64,000 nucleotides of DNA, taken from NCBI GenBank assembly GCA_936440205.1, contig OW387143.1, positions 34,236,949 through 34,300,948 on the forward strand, given 5' to 3'. The position numbers and the translations under genes are program-made. Shown here in pieces: positions 22,643 through 30,829 of the stretch (position 1 is the stretch's first letter; every line of letters begins with the position of its first letter). A model generated the notes under the pieces. The model saw only the letters and a list, made by a program, of their open reading frames with translations, was not told the origin of the DNA and made no database searches. Source of the DNA: Lepidonotus clava. Its lineage: Eukaryota > Annelida > Polychaeta > Phyllodocida > Polynoidae.

Positions 22643-25161
22643 AGTGTGGTTCGCTGAATAGATCGAATTCTATATTGTTCAAATTTGTTTTGACAAGTTT
22701 TTCTGAAAAGTTTATAAAGAATAAAAGATGTTAATATAATACCAAAAAGAACTAAGAAAGATAAGGTTCCTGCTATAATATCAGCTACTGGTACGATATT
22801 TTTTGGAGTTGATTTGTCAATAGGTTTAGGTGTAGATGCGAAAGATGCGTTAGGTGTTTTTGGTTCATTTGAAAATGTTGTATTTATAGGTATAGTGACT
22901 TGTGGTTGGCTTGAACTGCTAAATGTAGAGGTTTGCGCTAGACTTGTAGGATGTGGTTGGCTTGAAGTACTGAGAGAGGTTTGCGGCAGACTTAAAGTAC
23001 TGATAGGTGTGGAGGTAGTAGAGGTTTGCGGTAGACTTGAAGTACTGATAGGCGTGGAGGTAGTAGAGGTTTGCGGTAGACGTGAAGTACTGATAGGTGT
23101 GGAGGTAGTAGAAGTTTGTGGCCGATTTGAAGTAATAGGTGTGGAGGCTTGCGATAGACTTGAAGTTTTGGGTGAGCTGAAAGTATAAAGTATTTTGCAA
23201 ATAATAAATTACATATAGATTAATATTTTTATAAAACTTTTGTTAGAAGTTAGGATGGATATGATGCTAGATTTGTTGTTAAAGATATTAGTAGTTTTAA
23301 ATTGTGATAGGCTGAATAGGGATTATAAATATTAGTTTAGATAAAGCTATTAAAACATATGTTGCTAGATTTGTTGTTAAAGATATTAGTTTAGATAAAG
23401 CTATTAAAACAAATAAATTATATATTTACATGGACCAACTTGAAGTACGTGGCTGGCTTGAAGTAATAGGTGTAGAGGCTTGTGACAGACTTGAAGTTTT
23501 GGGTGAGCTGAAAGTATAAAGTATTTTACAAATAATAAATTACATATAGATTAATATTTTTGTTAGAAGTTAGGATGGATATAATGCTAGATTTGTTGTT
23601 AAAGATATTAGTAGTTTTAAATGGTGATAGGCTGAATAGGGATTATAAAGCTATTAAAACACTTTTGCAGTTAGCATGAGTGACTTTTACGTAACTATGA
23701 TGTTTGTTGCTTTGTTTGATATTAAAAGGAGGTTTAACTTAGTTTACCATATAGGAATGTTAGGAGGAAGCATGCTGTTATATTTTTAGGTTTAGAGTGC
23801 ACTTAAGACTAATAACTTACATGGTATTTGGAAATGAAGATGCTGGTTTCATAGATGTAGTGGTTGTACTTAAATCATTAGTTTGAGTCTTCAATGCGTC
23901 AGTTAAATCATGAGTTGTTTTTGTTTCAGTTAAATCAAATAGGGCAATAGTTGTCTTCAAGGCATCAGTTGTTTCAATTGCTGAGCTAAATAAAAAATTA
24001 CGATTAGTTTGGTTAATATGGTTAGGACGGTGCAAAGTGAATATTGTTTAAGGTAGAAGTTAGATGGCGCCACTGCTTTTGCAGTTAGCATGTGACTTTT
24101 ACGTAGACTATGATGTTTAATATTAAAAGGAGGTTTAACTTACGTTTGTCATATAGGAATGTTAGGAGGAAGCATGCAGTTTTATTTTTAGGTTTAGAGT
24201 GCATTTAAGACTAATAACTTACATGGTATTTGGAAATGAAGATGCTGGTTTCATAGATGTAGTGGTTGTACTTAAATCATTAGTTTGAGTCTTCAATGCG
24301 TCAGTTGTAGTTAAATCAAATAGGGCAATAGTTGTCTTTAAGGCATCAGTTGGTTCAATTGCTGAGCTAAATAAAAAAATTACGATTAGTTAGGTTAATA
24401 TGGTTAGGACGGTGTAAAGTGAATATTGTTTAAGGTAGAAGTTAGATGGCGTCACTGCTTTTGCAGTTAGCATGAGTGACTTTTACGTAACTATGATGTT
24501 TAATATTAAAAGGAGGTTTAACTTAGTTTGCCATATAGGAATGTTAGGAGGAAGCATGCTGTTTTATTTTTAGGTTTAGAGTGCACTTAAGACTAATAAC
24601 TTACATGGTATTTGGAAATGAAGATGCTGGTTTCATAGAAGTTGGTTTTTCTGTTGCTTTTAATCTGAATAAAAAATTAATGTTTAGAATTTAAGAAATT
24701 TAGAAAGCAAAGATTAGAAAAACTTTGGGTATGAAAGGTATTTATATAATGTTCAGAATTTTAAGAAACTTGTTAAGCTAAAACTTAAGAAACTTAGAAA
24801 GGTATTATATTTGATTAATTTTATACTGTTAATATTAAGTGAGTTAAGCCTATACTTACATGCATTTTCCTGCTTCGCATTGAAATTTAATTCCACTTGT
24901 TTTGATAACTGCAAGGAATGGGAAGACATCTATGTCGTATTCGATGAATTGTTGCTGTGATGCGGCGGGGGAAATTAGAAAGATTTGCGTAGTTCTTAGC
25001 GTTCTGTGTGTGAAAGTTGTCGGTAAACAGTAGCAGATAAGCGTGTCCAAGTTGTCGGTTAAGGAGCAGTCGTTTTTGACAGAACAACCTAGAGTTTTCG
25101 TCAAAATGGTTAGGAAGAGAAGCAGGAATACTAGTTTGGTCGACATGATGGTTCTGCGCAT
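22411..25161 (-). CDS. spliced mucin-like type I membrane protein of the element
   Basis: Six minus-strand coding segments have good splice signals: 25161-24860, 24664-24605, 24366-24223, 23985-23821, 23507-23430 and 23176-22411. Every junction is phase 2, most donors read AT/GTAAGT, and acceptors read TTTAG or TTCAG. The first segment has a signal peptide (LVFLLLFLTIL) and six cysteines in two clusters. Segments two to five are Thr/Ser/Pro-rich and share a TSMKPASSFPNT-type ending or related cassettes. The last begins with four repeats of 15 residues, continues into one membrane span (VADIIAGTLSFLVLFGIIL), then a basic stop-transfer and a Ser/Pro tail ending PPINL. The predicted protein is an O-glycosylated cell-surface or virion-surface stalk. 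I recognise no family for the head. Splicing is inferred from sequence only. An alternative start is the ATG at 25146. Confidence 0.65.
22991..23170 (-). repeat. 45-bp coding minisatellite in the mucin-like ectodomain
   Basis: A 45-base unit coding for a 15-residue Ser/Thr/Pro repeat (STPISTS.LPQTSTT pattern) occurs about four times, with the leftmost copies most similar to each other. It keeps the reading frame, as expected for a length-variable mucin stalk. Confidence 0.8.
23640..24664 (-). repeat. tandem exon-plus-intron duplication
   Basis: The string GGTTTAGAGTGCA marks the same point in successive units at 23789, 24191 and 24573, giving periods of 402 and 382 bases. Each unit contains a mucin-like exon, its donor and most of an intron, including the shared AGGAGGAAGCATGC and GGTTTAACTTA strings. 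The three units differ by small in-frame gains or losses in the exon. A second duplicated pair covers 23161-23280 and 23490-23600. Confidence 0.85.
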
Positions 25162-25966
25162 TTGATTTACTTTAGAGATGAAGTGAGTGTTGGTCGGCGT
25201 GTTCTAGATTTAGATTTATCAATAAGTTTAAGGGCATTAATGTAAGAAATAGTTTCCATTGATTACGGGCTGTAACTTAGTCCATACTTATCAAGTATTT
25301 TTATGTAGGCTTGGCTTGGAGTAGATAAACTTGTCTGAGGTTCACTTGGTACTAAATAATTTGTGTTGAGAGGTTCCCTCTGGTGGCTAGGCATTAACTA
25401 TAGACATGTGCTGGAAGGTTCCCTCTGGTGGCTAAGCATTAACTGTAGACAGAATAGACTTAACTTTTACGCTGATTAGCTTTTACGCTGGGCGTTATTT
25501 GATTAATGTTTTGACTAGATTTGAGACATACTAGGGATGGGGTCTTTTTTATGCTTAAATTTATAGATTTCTCATTAAGCACCTTCTCGCCTGTGTTTGG
25601 TCTACAGTGTTGTGGTGATGGAGCATTGTGCATCAATTGCACTGTGATAATTCTCAATTCTGGTACTTTAGAGAAACAGCTTTGGCAAAATGTGTCATAG
25701 ATTAGAGAAACAGCTTTGGCAAAATGTGTCATAGATATGTTCAAGTAGTATATTGTGGTTAAGTTATGATATGGGTTAAATTTATATATTTGTGTTAATG
25801 TTTATTTTTAAGATATATAAGGAGTTTAAGGTAAGTTTATTTGAATATGCATGAAGCTTTGTGCTTAAATAAGCTTATGATTGTTATATTTGGTGTTTAC
25901 GTTTGCTTAGGAGGTAGGTGTACAGAGGATTAAAGATTGTTTTTGAGGCTTAAGGTTAGTTTACAA
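25162..25966. other. spacer between divergent element genes
   Basis: This is the upstream side of both the minus-strand mucin-like gene and the plus-strand 25967 gene, so it should hold a divergent promoter. I see no clear TATA box. It contains a two-copy repeat of about 45 bases with GGTTCCCTCTGGTGGCTA (near 25373 and 25418) and a perfect 2 x 34 bp duplication (25669-25736). Confidence 0.6.
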
Positions 25967-26407
25967 ATGATTGTTATACATTTTGAGAAAAGTGTTTATG
26001 AGCCTTATTGTTCTTGTTACTTTTGCTTAGTTATAAATAAAGTATTAAAAGAAGGTGAATATATAGATAAGCTTATTGCTGCATGTCCTAATGGTACATT
26101 AATAGATTTTTCTAAAATAGAACAAATCACAGAATTAGCACAGGAATTGAATAGATTTCTTTTTAAATTAAGTTTAAAAAGATTAGTTTTGACATTTATT
26201 TTGAATAAATTTCCTAAATTAACACCAGAAGATTTAGATCAGTTAGAGATTCCTGCTAATTTAAAAAATGATATTACTAATTTTGAGGAAGATGAATCTA
26301 GGCAATTTGATGAAGTTGCAAATACAACAACGTTTGTTTTGTTGATTCGGCATCATGTTGGTTTTCGTGTTAAAATAGAACAAGTATCAGAAATTTTTGA
26401 TTTTTAA
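25967..26407 (+). CDS. unknown element protein, 146 codons
   Basis: The first ATG gives a protein starting MIVIHFEKS. It has an early CSCYFC cluster, a helical Leu-rich middle (residues about 55-85) and an acidic stretch EEDES. No known domain is recognised. It is the first of a close series of plus-strand genes running into the capsid block, spaced by 20 bases or fewer in places. Its base composition and A-rich codon third positions match the element's other genes. Confidence 0.6.
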   Translation: MIVIHFEKSVYEPYCSCYFCLVINKVLKEGEYIDKLIAACPNGTLIDFSKIEQITELAQELNRFLFKLSLKRLVLTFILNKFPKLTPEDLDQLEIPANLKNDITNFEEDESRQFDEVANTTTFVLLIRHHVGFRVKIEQVSEIFDF

Positions 26408-26427
26408 ACTTATATACATTGGTAGGT

Positions 26428-26769
26428 ATGAGACGTGTGTTTTATTTTTATAGATATAGGTACGATAGAACTAATAAGAAATTTTGTAAATTAGTTTGTT
26501 CATGTTTAGATTGTCAGTTAATATTGGTTAATTTTCGATACAAGAAAGCATTTAAAATATTTTTTAATTTAAATCAAATTATTACAAGACATGAAATTCA
26601 TAATTTAAGTGCTAAAATTTGCGAGTATTGCAAAGCTAAACCAGATTTTTATTTAACAATGTCTTCTGATTTTTTAATGGGTTATTCAGAATTTTTAATA
26701 AATATAGCTCAGATTTATCTTATTGTAATGAAACAAGCCTCCTTTAGATTGGGTTACAAGTATCGTTAG
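26428..26769 (+). CDS. small Cys-containing element protein, 113 codons
   Basis: The ATG at 26428 follows the previous stop by 20 bases. The chain starts MRRVFYFYRYRY. It has a CSCLDC group near residue 25 and a second CEYC pair near residue 65, a spacing that could hold one zinc ion. The C-terminal half is hydrophobic with a possible membrane-associated helix (FLINIAQIYLIVM). I recognise no family. The gene is followed by a perfect 2 x 35 bp duplication (26772-26841) containing the next start codon. Confidence 0.55.
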   Translation: MRRVFYFYRYRYDRTNKKFCKLVCSCLDCQLILVNFRYKKAFKIFFNLNQIITRHEIHNLSAKICEYCKAKPDFYLTMSSDFLMGYSEFLINIAQIYLIVMKQASFRLGYKYR

Positions 26770-26813
26770 TATATATTAATGCAAGTAGATTATAGTGTAA
26801 ATTTGGTATATTA

Positions 26814-27446
26814 ATGCAAGTAGATTATAGTGTAAATTTGGTTATTTTTGGTTTAAATTTTACTCCAAATATTTATTTTGATATTTCGTATATTTATAAA
26901 AGTATAAAGAATAGTTTTTTATATAGAGGATCATTAACTTTTAAAAATAAATTGTATACTTTGAAGATTACACGTAATGGATTTTGTTCAATTTATTTAA
27001 GAAGGAATTTTTCAAGTTTATTACCAAATATTAAGATAATAGCTTTAGAAGTTTATGAGTTTATTAGGGACTTTTGTGAACAGGAAATAGTTAGTGTAAA
27101 TATAACTCCAAAGAACATTCAAATTACCTTTCAACTTGTATTTAAAACAACACCGGATTTTAAGGTTTTTTGTATAAAAATTGCAGAATGTTTTGAAAAA
27201 GAATATGAATTTGAAATTAAAGAATCTAATTCTAGTGAATCTATATGGTTGCCTTATGTAAATAATAGTTCATATTTTTCAAGTTTACGTATCAAAATTA
27301 AAGGTAATAGTAAATGTATTTTTACGTTTTTATATTCTTATAAAGGAAGTTGTTTAGCTGATAATGTTTTAGATTTTAAAAGAGTTTGTGATAGTTTGAG
27401 ATTGTGTTATTTAAATAATTTACATTTATGGCCGCCGGAGTGTTAG
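26814..27446 (+). CDS. unknown element protein, 210 codons
   Basis: The protein starts MQVDYSVNLVIFGLNF and is rich in Phe, Tyr, Ile and Lys. It has a beta-type alternation in both halves but no cysteine pattern, membrane span or motif I can assign. Its last 19 bases overlap the start of the next gene in another frame, a compact viral style that supports both frames being real. A duplicated copy of its first codons lies directly upstream, so the start could fall in either copy region, but only this ATG is in frame. Confidence 0.6.
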   Translation: MQVDYSVNLVIFGLNFTPNIYFDISYIYKSIKNSFLYRGSLTFKNKLYTLKITRNGFCSIYLRRNFSSLLPNIKIIALEVYEFIRDFCEQEIVSVNITPKNIQITFQLVFKTTPDFKVFCIKIAECFEKEYEFEIKESNSSESIWLPYVNNSSYFSSLRIKIKGNSKCIFTFLYSYKGSCLADNVLDFKRVCDSLRLCYLNNLHLWPPEC

Positions 27447-28591
27447 ATAGGTTACTTTTGTTAATTATAGAATTTCTTTTAAGACAAAATGAAGAAAATA
27501 AATTATTTTGGAATAAAGTTCAGGCAGATAATTCACATTTTTTTAGTTTTTGTTTTCTACTTTTAACAGAATGTGAGAATGAAAGGAAAAAAATAAATAT
27601 TCTTAAAGAAGAATTAAAGGTTGGACTTTTGTCTGCTTTAAGAAATCAAGATATAACGAGAAATTTAGCCTTTAGAATTTTATCTAGTGAAGATGAAACT
27701 ATTAAGCTGGACTTGCGTTCTTCACAAAGTTCAATTATTCAGTGCCTTGTTGATATTCTTAAAATAAATATAACTGTTTATCGAAGTGATTCTCGATCAT
27801 TTAATTTTACATGTTGTACAGAATTGTTTCGTATAGGTTCACCTTTTGTTATTCAATGGAACAAAATAGAAAATGCTTTTATAGAAGTAGCTTTAGATTA
27901 TCATATGTCAAAATATAATTCATTAATTGAGTTTCCAAAACATAAAGTGAAAAGCAAAAAGCGTAGGCATGAATATAAAAGTGTTGAGTTTTTATCTTCT
28001 ACTTCAGATTCAGATTCAGATTGTAAAAAACAAATACATGGTCAAAAAAGTACTTGTAAGAAATCTTTAGGTTTTCATACTAAGAAAAAAGAAAGACTTG
28101 AAAATTTTGAGAAAGCTGTAACTAAAGAAAAGGTTAATGATAGTGATTCATCTTTGGCTCGAGATTTGTCACTATCAGAAAGTGAAAATGATGATTATGA
28201 TGATAAAGCTAAGAAATTGGAATCAGAATTAGAGCTTGAAAAAAGAGGTGATTTTATGGGCGAACTAAACAAATTACAGCAATCTAATAATGATATGAAA
28301 TTTCATAAGAAATCTCAGAAAAAAGATGTTATGGTAAATGTTTCAGAAACAGGAAAACATTTACAGGATTTTTCACCATATTCTGATTTGTATTCTGATA
28401 ATTCTAATAAGATAGAATGTAATATAGATAAGTTTGTAGAAATAACTGAAAGTTTGAAAAAACACGCCTTAGTTCTTCAAAATAACTTACTGCCAGGAAA
28501 TATTGAGAATTGCTTGTGTTGTCCTGTTCATTGTGCTCAAGCTTTAGTTAAGGCTACAAAAGATAAGCGAGGACCCAAAAAAAAAAATTAG
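27428..28591 (+). CDS. element protein with weakly OTU-like N-terminus and charged linker
   Basis: This 387-codon frame has two parts. The first about 165 residues are folded-looking, with a distant resemblance to OTU-type deubiquitinases: a DNSHFFSF block early, a VDILKINITVYRSD strand-helix block and a closing YHMSKYNSL. The rest is a low-complexity linker rich in Ser, Asp, Glu and Lys with SDSDS and KKRRHEYKS patches that look like nuclear-localisation and phosphorylation sites. Near its end is a CLCCPVHC cluster. OTU proteases remove ubiquitin and are carried by several DNA viruses, but this similarity is by eye and weak. Confidence 0.55.
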   Translation: MAAGVLDRLLLLIIEFLLRQNEENKLFWNKVQADNSHFFSFCFLLLTECENERKKINILKEELKVGLLSALRNQDITRNLAFRILSSEDETIKLDLRSSQSSIIQCLVDILKINITVYRSDSRSFNFTCCTELFRIGSPFVIQWNKIENAFIEVALDYHMSKYNSLIEFPKHKVKSKKRRHEYKSVEFLSSTSDSDSDCKKQIHGQKSTCKKSLGFHTKKKERLENFEKAVTKEKVNDSDSSLARDLSLSESENDDYDDKAKKLESELELEKRGDFMGELNKLQQSNNDMKFHKKSQKKDVMVNVSETGKHLQDFSPYSDLYSDNSNKIECNIDKFVEITESLKKHALVLQNNLLPGNIENCLCCPVHCAQALVKATKDKRGPKKKN

Positions 28592-28746
28592 AATGTTCAT
28601 ATTGTAAGAAAGAGTTTATATCTTTAAGTTTATTGCGTTTACATATTTTGGTTAAGCATTCTAATTATGATCCTAAGAATCATATATTTACACCAGTTCC
28701 TTTGAGATCTTCTTTAGTAATATTAAAAAAGTATCATCCTGATTAA
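28591..28746 (+). other. C2H2 zinc-finger-like coding segment
   Basis: A short open stretch reads CSYCKKEF, about ten residues, then LHILVKH, which fits a single C2H2 zinc finger, and it ends KKYHPD. Single fingers like this bind nucleic acid or protein. Whether it stands alone or belongs to a neighbouring gene is not decided here. Confidence 0.5.
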
Positions 28747-28799
28747 ATTTATTATATATTTATTTAGGAATTTCAAGTTGATAAAAGTAAGTATTTGAA

Positions 28800-29657
28800 A
28801 TGGATACTGCTTGTTCAAAAAGTTTTGCTCGCTTGATGAAAAGGAGCTTGTATTTTTGTGCTTTAGTGTCATTTTATTTTGGTAAGATAAATTTACCTTT
28901 GTTAATTGAAATTCCTAGCCAAGAATTTTTATCTGAAGATGAGTGTTTACAAATAATAGAAATATTAAGTGAAGAACTTACAGATGATGCATGTTTTTTA
29001 AAGTTGAAATATTTTTCTTGCGCGAGTCTTTTATTTTTTTCATCGTATTTTCATTGTGATATTGTTTTAGATTTTATTTATTTATCCATGTGGGAAAATG
29101 ATAAAAAAATAATTGAAGTTTTAAGAAAGTCAATTTATTTTTTTGGTTTAAAAGATTGTTTCACAAAGGTAGTTTTGGATTCAGTAGCATCGTATTTGTA
29201 TATGTCAGTAGATGATGTGATTGATTTAGGACATTTACGGGAAATTAATAATAATAGTAGTCCTAATTGTTCAATGAGGTTGTTAGCTAAAAAGTTAAGA
29301 GATACTAGGCGGTGTCGTAGGTTACTTTTTTCTTTTTTTACATTACCTTGTGCTCAATGCCATTCACGAATTATTTTTAATTATAAAGGTTCAGATAATA
29401 CAGTTTTTTTAAAGTGTTGTAAAAGACCTATTCATATTTCAAGATGTTATGAAAATTTTATTTCTTCTAGTTTTGATTTGCAGGTTTATTGTCCCTGCTG
29501 TAGAACTCCTTGGCGAAATGCATTACCCCAAATAGAAACAGCTTCGAGGAAAAGGTGTTTAGAAGATTTTCTTATGCATATGAGAGATTATCCTAAACAC
29601 ATAAGAACATATTCTTCTTCAAAATTAATGCGAAATGTGAAAGTTCAAAAGGACTGA
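28800..29657 (+). CDS. RING-like Cys-rich element protein
   Basis: The 285-codon protein has a helical N-terminal two thirds. A C-terminal cysteine-rich module follows (about residues 180-245): CAQCHSR, then CCKRPIHISRC, then YCPCCRTPW. The C-x2-C, C-C-x4-H-x3-C and C-x2-C order resembles a RING or related zinc-binding fold, and ends in the CPxC(R)xPW style common to E3 ubiquitin ligases. A role in ubiquitin transfer or in binding host factors is inferred, not shown. It sits directly before the penton-like gene. The tail is basic. Confidence 0.55.
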   Translation: MDTACSKSFARLMKRSLYFCALVSFYFGKINLPLLIEIPSQEFLSEDECLQIIEILSEELTDDACFLKLKYFSCASLLFFSSYFHCDIVLDFIYLSMWENDKKIIEVLRKSIYFFGLKDCFTKVVLDSVASYLYMSVDDVIDLGHLREINNNSSPNCSMRLLAKKLRDTRRCRRLLFSFFTLPCAQCHSRIIFNYKGSDNTVFLKCCKRPIHISRCYENFISSSFDLQVYCPCCRTPWRNALPQIETASRKRCLEDFLMHMRDYPKHIRTYSSSKLMRNVKVQKD

Positions 29658-29735
29658 TGAGGCAAAGTGATTAAATTGTGATGTGATTAGGATTGATATT
29701 AGATTTTTATAGATTTGTTTTAATAAATATTTAAA

Positions 29736-30821
29736 ATGTTGCAGAACGAAGAACTAGAATCATTCAATTATACATTAGTTTCAAATGTACCACATTCAGT
29801 AAGAGAAAATAAGACAAGTCATTTTTATACTCAAATACCAGCTACACGTGAATGTAAAGGTTACTGGGAAGTAGCCTTATTGGAGATTGATTTTTTGAAA
29901 TCGTGGTATAATGTACCAGAGCATCCAGAGCAATCTAGAACTTATGTAATTGTGCGAGATATTTTTTATTTAAAAGACCAAACAGTAGGACAAATTAATT
30001 CATTAGATGAAGTTGTTCCTAATTCTATAAAAAAAGTAAATAAGGTGTTTGCTTTAAAGTTTGGAAATTATGAAATTAAGGATATGATAAGCGAAATGAA
30101 TGAAAAATTTGCTAAATTAAAAATGGAAGTAAATGAAGCTCAACCTACTTATAAAAATTATAAAAGATATACTAAACTTTATATTGATAATCAAAATTTA
30201 ATTTGCACTTTATATGTAGGTACAGGAGATGTAGTTATTTTGTCCGAATATATTGCTACGGTTTTACGCTTAAATAATTGTGAAGGAATTAAAAAGTATA
30301 CTTCAAGAGTTACTGTTAATGGTGAGAAAACATTTACAAATTTTATTGAGTTTAGAGGACCACCTTTATTGAAAAAGCCACCTTCTACTGAAAATAAATT
30401 AGATTCTGAAGGAAATCCAATAAGGGATGAAGAAATTTTAATAAAAGGTTTTAATGATGTAATATCTCTTAATAGGAAGGGACCATATAATGAGCTTTTT
30501 CAACCACAATATGGAAAAGATTATGTAGGAAATGGAGTTCCAGTTTTTCCAACAGACACTTCAAATATATACATTTATTCTAATATTGTTGATTATGAGT
30601 ATGTAGGTAACATTCAAACAAAATTACTTAGAACTGTTAGGGCTAGTGGAGTATTTGGTGAACATATTAAGCACACTTATTCCCATCCATTGTATAAGAA
30701 ATTAGCTTATGATAGGTTGCAGGATATAGAAATAGTAATTAGAACTGATGATGGACAGCTTGTTAAATTTGAATATGGAATTGTTGAGTTAATTTTGCGT
30801 TTTAGAAGATTAAATAGATAA
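29736..30821 (+). CDS. penton-like minor capsid protein
   Basis: The 361-codon protein matches the single-jelly-roll minor capsid protein of Polintons and adintoviruses. It shows an N-terminal FNYTLVSNVPHSVRENKTSHF block, a GYWEVALLEIDF strand, long beta-rich stretches and a C-terminal VKFEYGIVELILRFRR. In the family, five copies fill the capsid vertices. The position just upstream of the polymerase (8 bases) and in the capsid strand supports the call. An A-rich TTTAAAATG context surrounds the start codon. The frame looks whole. Confidence 0.75.
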   Translation: MLQNEELESFNYTLVSNVPHSVRENKTSHFYTQIPATRECKGYWEVALLEIDFLKSWYNVPEHPEQSRTYVIVRDIFYLKDQTVGQINSLDEVVPNSIKKVNKVFALKFGNYEIKDMISEMNEKFAKLKMEVNEAQPTYKNYKRYTKLYIDNQNLICTLYVGTGDVVILSEYIATVLRLNNCEGIKKYTSRVTVNGEKTFTNFIEFRGPPLLKKPPSTENKLDSEGNPIRDEEILIKGFNDVISLNRKGPYNELFQPQYGKDYVGNGVPVFPTDTSNIYIYSNIVDYEYVGNIQTKLLRTVRASGVFGEHIKHTYSHPLYKKLAYDRLQDIEIVIRTDDGQLVKFEYGIVELILRFRRLNR

Positions 30822-30829
30822 AAAATAAA

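Noticed and set aside
22814-23188. Plus-strand Val/Gly/Glu repeat frame
   Set aside because: It is the antisense of the 45-base mucin-like repeats, whose minus strand has splice sites, a membrane span and a stop.
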